DNA of 29,749 nt from a virus, in the IMG/VR virus record IMGVR_UViG_3300028883_000110, positions 1-29,749 of that record. One strand, written 5' to 3'. Numbering within the stretch: the first letter of the stretch is position 1; each line of letters starts with the position of its first letter. A program made the translations under genes and the position numbers. The notes under the pieces are model-generated. The model had not been told where the DNA came from. It did not search any database and saw nothing but the letters and a program-made list of their open reading frames with translations. Below, piece after piece: positions 24,733 to 29,749 of the stretch.

Positions 24733-26983
24733 AGCAGCTCTAGAATACGCTAGCCGAGGCTGGCCGGTCTTTCCGCTCAAGCCCTACGGGAAGAAGCCAA
24801 TCATGGCCGGCGGATTCCACAAAGCCACTACCAACCTCGGCCAGATACGGGAGTGGTGGGAGCGATGGCCTGAGGCCAACATCGGAATTCCCTGTGGGGA
24901 GCGAACCTTCTGCGTTGTGGACATCGACCCCAAGCACAATGGGGATAAGACCTACAACGAGCTAGTCAGCAAACACGGGCCCTTCCCACCGACCCTCAAG
25001 CAGCAAACCGGGGGCGACGGTCTACACCTCCTGTTCAAGCCGGACCCCCGGGTCGGCAACAGCGAGTCCAAGATCGGCCGGGGGATCGACACCCGCGGCA
25101 ACGACAAGGGCTACATCTGTGTCGCGCCCTCCGTCCACGAGACGGGGAACACCTACAAGTGGGTCAACGAAGGGACGCCGCTGGCGGAAATGCCGGAGTG
25201 GGCCATTGAGGAGCTGGCCAGTCGCCCGAAGGCCGAGGCCCCGCCTCCCCCGCCGCCGCCCTCGCCGAGCTCCCGGCCGCTTGACTCTGCGGTCGAGGAG
25301 CGGGCCCGGGCCTACCTTCAGCAGTGCGAGCCCGCAATACAGGGCCAGGGCGGGCACGCCCGGCTCCTGTGGGCCTGCACGGCGATGGTTCACGGTTTCG
25401 AGCTCGATGACTCCACGGCCTACCAACTCCTCACGGAGGAGTACAATCCGCGGTGCTCTCCGCCTTGGGACCTGAGCGTCCCGGCTGAGAGGAGGGAGTT
25501 CCTCCGGAAGATCAAAGAAGGCCGCAAGGAGAAGCAGAAGCCTCACGGATGGCTGCTGCAGGAGATGCACCAAGCCGATGCAGCCATGATTGGGCACGCA
25601 CGGGATCAGGCCGACGCGCTGATTCGGTCGGCGCAGGCCCCCTCGCCTGCCCCGATGGTCGTCTCAGCGCCGGAGCCGGAGTCGCTGGCCCTGGGGGCCA
25701 CGCCACCGCCGGAGCTAATCTTGTACCCGCCGGGGTTGCTGGGGGATCTTGTCTCCTACATCAACAAGACTGCCCGCAAGGTGCAACCGCTGCTGGCGCT
25801 AGGGAACGCGCTGGCCTATTGCGGAGCGCTTTTCGGCCGGAAGATTCAAGACGAGTGGGGGCTCCGGACAAACCTCTTCTGCTTGGGGGTTGGAGAGAGC
25901 GGGTGCGGCAAGGAGCACTCGAGGCAGGTAACCAAGCGCCTCTGTATCGAGGCCGCAATCATCGAACGACTGCTCGGGGGCGAAGAGGTCACAAGCGATA
26001 GCGCCGTGCGATCAAGGCTGAAGCGGCACCCGTCGGTACTGTTCTGCTGGGATGAGATCGGGCACCTACTGGCAAGCATGATGGATCAGCGGGCCAGCGG
26101 GCACCGCCGCGGCATCGTGCCCTACCTGATGCAGATGACCGGCAGCGCCCGGACGATTTTGCTGGGCAAGGAGTACTCCGAGGAGGACCGGACTGACATT
26201 GAACAGCCACACGTGTGTATCTACGGGACAACAACGCCGGGCAAGTTCTATAGCGGTGTGACCTCCGCAGAGATCGAGAGCGGGCTGCTTGGGCGGTTCC
26301 TCGTATTTCGCGTGACGGACGATGACCCGCCTGTCAACTACGAGGGCAGCAAGCTCTCGGCCATCCCGGCACCACTAATTGAGCGGTCGCAATACTGGGA
26401 CCAGTTCCAACCGGACCCGCCGGAGGGCACCGGGGACATCCGGCAGTTTACCGGCGTCTACCCTACGGTCGTGCCGACCGACAAGTCCGCCAACAGGGCC
26501 TTCCAGGAGTTCGAGAACGACTGCCGCCGGAAGGCCCGGGTTTGCCGCAGAAACGGGGAGCCCTATCATCCGCTCTGGGTTCGGGCCGGCGAGCACGCAC
26601 GGCAGGTAGGGCTGATCCTGGCCGGCTGTGACTGCATGACAGCCTTGAGCGCCAGGATCACCCTCGAGCACGCGACCTATGCGTGCGCCCTGGTGCAGTA
26701 CGTGACCTCTGAGTTCGTCCGTGCGACCTCGCTTTGCATTGCCGACTCCGAGAACGAGCGCTGGGCCAAGAAGATTCACAAGCTAGTACGTGACGCCGGC
26801 CCGAAGGGCATGAAGCGCCGGGACCTCACGCGACAGACCCGACCCCTCTCCCTCCGGATGAGGGATGACATCATCAAGAACCTACTGGACGGCGAGTACA
26901 TTGTGCAGCTCGTCAGGAACCGGACCACCTACTACTTCTGCCCGCCGTTCGGGCTGAACATGACGACGGAGGAGCAAGCATGA
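24719..26983 (+). CDS. primase-polymerase fused to P-loop helicase
   Basis: The ATG lies inside the helicase gene end. Residues 1 to about 170 form an archaeo-eukaryotic primase-polymerase domain: ALEYASRGWPVFPLKPYGKK start, DxD motif at Asp68/Asp70 (VVDIDPKH), a GGDGLHLLF His motif, and a KGYICVAPS strand. A Pro-rich linker (about 178-190) and a helical spacer lead to a P-loop domain with GESGCGKE (Lys398), Walker B Asp445-Glu446 (LFCWDEIGH) and an IYGTTTPGKFY sensor-like strand, resembling DUF3987-type phage helicases. The C-terminus (from about 680) looks like a winged helix (LVRDAGPKGMKRRDLTRQ). Such fusions prime and unwind at phage origins. No family A or B DNA polymerase gene is visible in the window. 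Confidence 0.85.
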   Translation: MSHLEAALEYASRGWPVFPLKPYGKKPIMAGGFHKATTNLGQIREWWERWPEANIGIPCGERTFCVVDIDPKHNGDKTYNELVSKHGPFPPTLKQQTGGDGLHLLFKPDPRVGNSESKIGRGIDTRGNDKGYICVAPSVHETGNTYKWVNEGTPLAEMPEWAIEELASRPKAEAPPPPPPPSPSSRPLDSAVEERARAYLQQCEPAIQGQGGHARLLWACTAMVHGFELDDSTAYQLLTEEYNPRCSPPWDLSVPAERREFLRKIKEGRKEKQKPHGWLLQEMHQADAAMIGHARDQADALIRSAQAPSPAPMVVSAPEPESLALGATPPPELILYPPGLLGDLVSYINKTARKVQPLLALGNALAYCGALFGRKIQDEWGLRTNLFCLGVGESGCGKEHSRQVTKRLCIEAAIIERLLGGEEVTSDSAVRSRLKRHPSVLFCWDEIGHLLASMMDQRASGHRRGIVPYLMQMTGSARTILLGKEYSEEDRTDIEQPHVCIYGTTTPGKFYSGVTSAEIESGLLGRFLVFRVTDDDPPVNYEGSKLSAIPAPLIERSQYWDQFQPDPPEGTGDIRQFTGVYPTVVPTDKSANRAFQEFENDCRRKARVCRRNGEPYHPLWVRAGEHARQVGLILAGCDCMTALSARITLEHATYACALVQYVTSEFVRATSLCIADSENERWAKKIHKLVRDAGPKGMKRRDLTRQTRPLSLRMRDDIIKNLLDGEYIVQLVRNRTTYYFCPPFGLNMTTEEQA

Positions 26984-27306
26984 TTTTCCCGCTACCGCAA
27001 AGCAGTCTAAGGAGGGCACAGATCCGTGCCTACCAAGTGCTGAGAGCAGAGGGCGAGCCCTCGCGGCACCATCTAGATCAGGTGGTAATGAGGGCCTTGG
27101 AGGCTTACGAGGAAGATCGACCCAAGGTGTTGAGTAATACTCAATACAGAAGAATCGTCGCCGCCCTGCGAACAATTGCTAATTACGTGGGCATCACAGA
27201 GGAGGAATTCAACAAGAAATACCCAGACACAACCCCCCTTGTGGAACTGGGAGGTTGCGGCGCAGTTGCCTCCAGGGCCCTCGATTGCCTGACGGAGGAG
27301 CGGTGA
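26980..27306 (+). CDS. small protein of unknown function
   Basis: The ATG overlaps the preceding stop (ATGA). The 108-residue product is mainly helical: RRAQIRAYQVLRAEGE, LDQVVMRALEAYEED, and YRRIVAALRTIANYVGITEE. The end is Gly/Ala/Cys containing. No motif is recognised. Its coupling to the primase-helicase gene and the overlap of its stop with the next start point to a role within the replication operon, which cannot be specified. Confidence 0.65.
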   Translation: MIFPLPQSSLRRAQIRAYQVLRAEGEPSRHHLDQVVMRALEAYEEDRPKVLSNTQYRRIVAALRTIANYVGITEEEFNKKYPDTTPLVELGGCGAVASRALDCLTEER

Positions 27307-27629
27307 TGAAAGGCGTTCGCAGCCGATGGGAGCTCGTCAAGGAGGGGCTGAGCGACAAGCTCGCCACTGTTCCGGATTACGTCGAATGGGCGGCCGGGAT
27401 CGCTAACGAATGGATGGACGCAGACCCGACTGGAAGGACAACGCTAGACGATGGCGCTCACCAGGCAGTAGCCACGCTGCAAGACATCGTAGACCGCGCC
27501 CTGAAAGTCTACGATTACCGAGTTGTCGGCCTGGCCGCTACGGCCATCGAGACGGGCACCCTCCGGCGCACCATCGATGGGGTCGAAGAGGTTCGGTGCC
27601 TCCGGGGCTACGTCAATGACGGTAAGTGA
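27306..27629 (+). CDS. small protein of unknown function
   Basis: The ATG at 27306 overlaps the previous stop by one base and has GGAGGAG just upstream, so it is preferred to the in-frame ATG at 27255. The 107-residue product is acidic and helical (ELVKEGLSDKLATVPDYVEW, HQAVATLQDIVDRALKVYDY) with a basic, beta-like C-terminus (LRRTIDGVEEVRCLRGYVN). No family is recognised. The last 14 bases overlap the resolvase gene, suggesting coupled expression. Confidence 0.65.
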   Translation: MKGVRSRWELVKEGLSDKLATVPDYVEWAAGIANEWMDADPTGRTTLDDGAHQAVATLQDIVDRALKVYDYRVVGLAATAIETGTLRRTIDGVEEVRCLRGYVNDGK

Positions 27630-28008
27630 AACGGTCTTCGTGGTGCTGCCAATGCCGGCCCGGGTGCTGTCACCCAACCGGTCGCCGGCAACCATGCGGG
27701 GGCGCTACAAGAAGGCTGCAGCCGCGAAGAAGCTCCGCAGGCTTGCCCGGGAAGCAGCTCAAGAGGCGGCCATCGACAGCGCTCCCTGGCCACTGGCCAG
27801 CGTCTCGGCCACCTTCTTCTGCCGGGTGGACCGCCGCCGTGATCCGGACAACTATATGGCCATGCTCAAGCCGGCCTACGATGGCCTGGTCGACGCCGGC
27901 CTGCTCGTCGACGATGACTGGTGTCATCTGAAGCGCGGAGAGCCGCAGTTCGAGCTGGATCGCGAGTACCCGCGCGTAGAGCTCACAGTCACAAGGAGAG
28001 AGGCATGA
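27616..28008 (+). CDS. rusA: RusA-family Holliday junction resolvase
   Basis: The start is placed at the ATG at 27616, within the preceding gene; an ATG at 27652 is a less likely alternative. The 130-residue length is close to that of E. coli RusA. Conserved features are a PxPxRxxSPNR entry loop (residues 12-22), a long basic helix (about 30-52), and the catalytic cluster DPDN (Asp76, Asp78) followed by DGLVDAGLLVDDDW with Asp99-Asp101. RusA dimers cut four-way DNA junctions, with metal bound by these aspartates. In this operon it would resolve intermediates made by the Sak4, nuclease and helicase proteins before packaging. The stop overlaps the next start (ATGA). Confidence 0.85.
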   Translation: MTVSETVFVVLPMPARVLSPNRSPATMRGRYKKAAAAKKLRRLAREAAQEAAIDSAPWPLASVSATFFCRVDRRRDPDNYMAMLKPAYDGLVDAGLLVDDDWCHLKRGEPQFELDREYPRVELTVTRREA

Positions 28009-28328
28009 TTGCCAAGAACCCGCCACCCCCGGTTATCTTCGAGGCGAAGGACTATCAGATAGGGCCCAAGCGGAAGGTAAAGGTGCTCAAATACGTCCAG
28101 TGGCCAGGCACGCGACGAGAGGACCTGCATCCCGGCGTCGAGCAGTTGACGTTCTTGGGCTACGCTCCGGTGACCGGCATTCTCCCGAACGGGAACAAGT
28201 TCAGCCGCCCCATCTGCTTCTCGATCAAGGCCGAGACGATTTTCGAGGCGGTCGAGCGGTTCGAGGAGTTCCGCAAGGTAGCTGTCGACGATATGAACAA
28301 GCCCAAGATCGTACCGCCTGGGGGTTGA
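28005..28328 (+). CDS. small protein of unknown function
   Basis: The ATG at 28005 overlaps the resolvase stop and follows AAGGAGAGAG, so it is chosen over the longer upstream frame. The 107-residue product is a compact basic protein with strands KVKVLKYVQWPG and EQLTFLGYAPVTG, a SRPICFSIKAETIFEAVERF segment, and a Pro-rich C-terminus. No family is recognised. It ends directly before the sigma factor gene. A small DNA- or protein-binding accessory role is possible. Confidence 0.65.
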   Translation: MIAKNPPPPVIFEAKDYQIGPKRKVKVLKYVQWPGTRREDLHPGVEQLTFLGYAPVTGILPNGNKFSRPICFSIKAETIFEAVERFEEFRKVAVDDMNKPKIVPPGG

Positions 28329-28994
28329 ATGGCCGCACAACCCCCTCTTGATCGGCAGCACCTGATAGAGCAACACCTGGGGCTCGTCGAGGCCTACGCA
28401 AATCGGATAGCACACTCATCGAGCCTCCCCAGTTGCATCGACCGCGACGAGCTCGTCGCCTGGGGATTCGTGGGCCTGGCCGAAGCCGCTCGTCGATACC
28501 GCCCGCGCAGAGGCACCAAGTTTGCGACCTACGCAAACCATCTCATCCATGGTCGGATCATTGACGGGCTCCGCCGGATGGACTGGCTCCCGCGTGCGCT
28601 ACGCCTGGAGATTAAGGCGGGCACGCAGGCCAAGGTCCGGCAGGTTCCCTTGGATTGCCCGGTCAAGGATGACCTGACTGTTCGCGAGCTGCTGGAGGCC
28701 GCCGGGCCCGCAGCCAGCGAATGCGCCGAGCACCGCGAGCTGGCCAGCATTGCCATGCGGAAGGTGTTCGGCAAACACCGCGAGATTATCCGTCAGTACT
28801 TCTTTGAGCACAAAACGATGGCGGAGATCGGGGACAGCCTGGGCCTCACCGAGAGTCGCATTTGCCAGGTAGCCAACGAAGCAATGGGGATGATCCGGGA
28901 GGCTGTGGGCTCCACGGCCGCCGGGTCAGCATTCTACGCGAACAAGAATAGGAGGCATCCATGCCGCAAGCGCAGGAGCCGGCGTTCTGTCTGA
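28329..28994 (+). CDS. sigma-70 family RNA polymerase sigma factor
   Basis: The ATG directly follows the previous stop and GGGGG lies upstream. The 221-residue product has region 2 at about residues 10-95: DRDELVAWGFVGLAEAARRY, GTKFATYANHLIHGRIIDGL and the RMDWLPR end, very like FliA/sigma-28 region 2. Region 4 lies at about 135-195, with KVFGKHREIIRQYFFEHKTM, then a helix-turn-helix (MAEIGDSLGLTESRICQVAN). A separate region 3 is reduced or absent. The tail is strongly basic (RRHPCRKRRSRRS). Phage sigma factors redirect host polymerase to middle or late promoters, so the virion block is a plausible target. The 3' end overlaps the next gene. Confidence 0.85.
   Translation: MAAQPPLDRQHLIEQHLGLVEAYANRIAHSSSLPSCIDRDELVAWGFVGLAEAARRYRPRRGTKFATYANHLIHGRIIDGLRRMDWLPRALRLEIKAGTQAKVRQVPLDCPVKDDLTVRELLEAAGPAASECAEHRELASIAMRKVFGKHREIIRQYFFEHKTMAEIGDSLGLTESRICQVANEAMGMIREAVGSTAAGSAFYANKNRRHPCRKRRSRRSV
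28950..28955 (+). promoter_or_regulatory. strong ribosome binding site inside the sigma factor gene end
   Basis: AGGAGG at 28950-28955 lies five bases before the ATG at 28961. It supports that start for the next small gene, even though it overlaps the end of the sigma factor gene by 34 bases. Confidence 0.75.
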
Positions 28995-29176
28995 AGTTCA
29001 GAAGGGGAATGAAGTCAGTCCAGGCTTACGGATGCCTGTTGCTGATTCACGTGGGGCCGTGGGCCCTGTCCATCGGCCAGTACTACCGCCGGGGCTGGCG
29101 GTTCGAGTGGCGCAAGGGTAAGGGTTGGCTCCCCAAGACCAGGGAGTGCCTTTTCTACGAAAGGAAGCGAGCATGA
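28961..29176 (+). CDS. small basic aromatic protein of unknown function
   Basis: This 71-residue protein is rich in Arg, Lys, Trp and Tyr. It has a central hydrophobic strand or short helix (YGCLLLIHVGPWALSIGQYY) followed by GWRFEWRKGKGWLPKTRECL. The fold is probably a small beta domain. An internal ATG at 29009 (MKSVQAYG) is an alternative start, but the AGGAGG site favours 28961. Its stop overlaps the MazG-like gene start (ATGA). Function unknown. Confidence 0.6.
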   Translation: MPQAQEPAFCLKFRRGMKSVQAYGCLLLIHVGPWALSIGQYYRRGWRFEWRKGKGWLPKTRECLFYERKRA

Positions 29177-29544
29177 ACGGCATACTTGCAAACGTCCAGG
29201 CCGAGCGCGAGCGGCAAGTTAAGGAGTGGGGCCGGCAGGATCATCATCCGTCTTGGTGGCTGACGATCCTGGCCGAGGAGTTTGGGGAGGCGGCCAAGGC
29301 GATCCTCGAGGGCGACTTCCTTCAGTGCCATGAAGAGCTCGTCCAAGTCTCGGCCGTGGCCGCCTCCGCAGCCGAGAGCATCGAGCGCCACAACTGGAGT
29401 AGAGAGGCCGGACTTGCCTCCTTGCAGCGGGAAGTCAAGGAGCTGCGCGAAGTGCTTGCCGGCCTGGCTCGCAACGAGCCCGGGGACGCTGAGTATCCCT
29501 GCTGGCTGCAGCGAGCGCAGGCCTTGACGGGAGTTGGCCAATGA
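29173..29544 (+). CDS. MazG-like nucleotide pyrophosphohydrolase
   Basis: The ATG at 29173 overlaps the previous stop; the frame is open from 29125 but GGAAGCGAG precedes this start. The 123-residue product begins with an ERERQVKEWGRQDHHPSWWL segment followed by ILAEEFGEAAKAIL, which gives the metal-binding ExxE pattern (Glu35/36 and Glu39). HEELVQVSAVAASAAESIER supplies the second helix (Glu54/Glu55). This is the all-alpha MazG-like arrangement found in many phages. It may hydrolyse nucleoside triphosphates or alarmone-like nucleotides, or only clean the nucleotide pool. The C-terminal helix (about 75-105) is an extension of uncertain role. Confidence 0.75.
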   Translation: MNGILANVQAERERQVKEWGRQDHHPSWWLTILAEEFGEAAKAILEGDFLQCHEELVQVSAVAASAAESIERHNWSREAGLASLQREVKELREVLAGLARNEPGDAEYPCWLQRAQALTGVGQ

Positions 29545-29675
29545 AATATGTCCGATGGCTTTGGCGCGGCCCGGTCTTGGCCGCAGTATTCCTCGGGATG
29601 TGCTTCCTAGGCCTGGCATTCTTGGTCGGAGACTGGGCTGACCGGGTGCTGGATGACTGGACGGCTGTCCGGTAG
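29541..29675 (+). CDS. 44-residue single-pass membrane protein
   Basis: The ATG overlaps the MazG-like stop (ATGA). The 44-residue product has a basic N-terminus (MKYVRWLWRG), one transmembrane helix of about 19 residues (PVLAAVFLGMCFLGLAFLV), and an acidic end (GDWADRVLDDWTAVR). Orientation by the positive-inside rule puts the N-terminus in the cytoplasm. Holin-like, signalling or membrane-anchor functions are all possible; nothing decides between them. It is shorter than usual gene-finding cut-offs but is supported by the coupled start. Confidence 0.6.
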   Translation: MKYVRWLWRGPVLAAVFLGMCFLGLAFLVGDWADRVLDDWTAVR

Positions 29676-29716
29676 TCGTTCTTATGTTGCGTCCAGCAAG
29701 CGAAAGTGAGGGAGAA

Positions 29717-29749
29717 ATGAGCAAAGATCTGCCGTGCGTTCAGTGTCAC
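29717..29749 (+). CDS. 5' fragment of a probable zinc-finger protein, cut by window end
   Basis: GGGAG lies just before the ATG at 29717. Only eleven codons are visible: MSKDLPCVQCH. The Cys-x-x-Cys at residues 7-10 suggests the start of a small zinc-binding protein. The rest lies beyond the window. Confidence 0.45.
   Translation, partial: MSKDLPCVQCH

Overview
The window looks like part of a tailed double-stranded DNA phage genome (Caudoviricetes), probably with a short, podovirus-like tail. It could be a free phage or an uncultured phage contig. Every convincing gene lies on the + strand. Genes are packed with 1-4 base stop/start overlaps, and there are no rRNA, tRNA, CRISPR or insertion-sequence signals. 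DNA is GC-rich (about 60 % in the stretches I counted) and Shine-Dalgarno sites of the AGGAGG type are common, so the host is a bacterium with conventional translation. I cannot name the host. Terminase, portal, major capsid and clear lysis genes are absent and presumably lie upstream.

Positions 1-18295 are the virion (late) half. In order: a small membrane protein (possibly 5'-truncated), a lectin-fold-like virion protein, a BppU/fibre-like protein, a short protein with 21-residue repeats, a probable head-tail adaptor, a small beta-rich decoration-like protein, a tail nozzle-like beta-propeller protein, a fibre-like protein with about seven degenerate repeats whose C-terminal domain is a paralogue of the decoration-like protein, a coiled-coil protein, two further beta-rich virion proteins, an internal-virion-like coiled-coil protein, and a 2319-residue polyvalent protein. 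The last carries a SAP/HeH-like motif, a ParB-like domain, an HELGH zincin motif and an LPD38-like C-terminal region. It is the best candidate for a protein injected with the DNA.

A 96-bp gap (18296-18391) holds a sigma70-like promoter with an extended -10 box framed by an inverted repeat. It opens the replication/recombination half (18392-29749): a small helix-turn-helix protein, a Sak4-like RecA-fold ATPase, a DUF669 protein, a Gp157-family protein, a Cas4/RecB-like iron-sulfur nuclease, two cargo genes, a DEAH helicase, a primase-polymerase/helicase fusion, two unknown small genes, a RusA resolvase, an unknown gene, a full sigma-70-family factor, small unknown genes and a MazG-like pyrophosphatase. 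Together these would supply priming, unwinding, end-processing, single-strand annealing, junction resolution, nucleotide-pool control and phage-directed transcription.

The most striking structure is at 21591-23121. The last 144 bp of the nuclease gene and the first 48 bp of the helicase gene both occur twice, so the order is nuclease end - cargo X - helicase-start copy - nuclease-end copy - cargo Y - real helicase start. X is a lone sigma region-4 protein. Y is an unknown protein with lower GC. This reads as two alternative cargo cassettes from one genomic slot stacked in tandem by recombination. Two short intergenic regions (3668-3725 and 20004-20078) can also fold into notable RNA structures.
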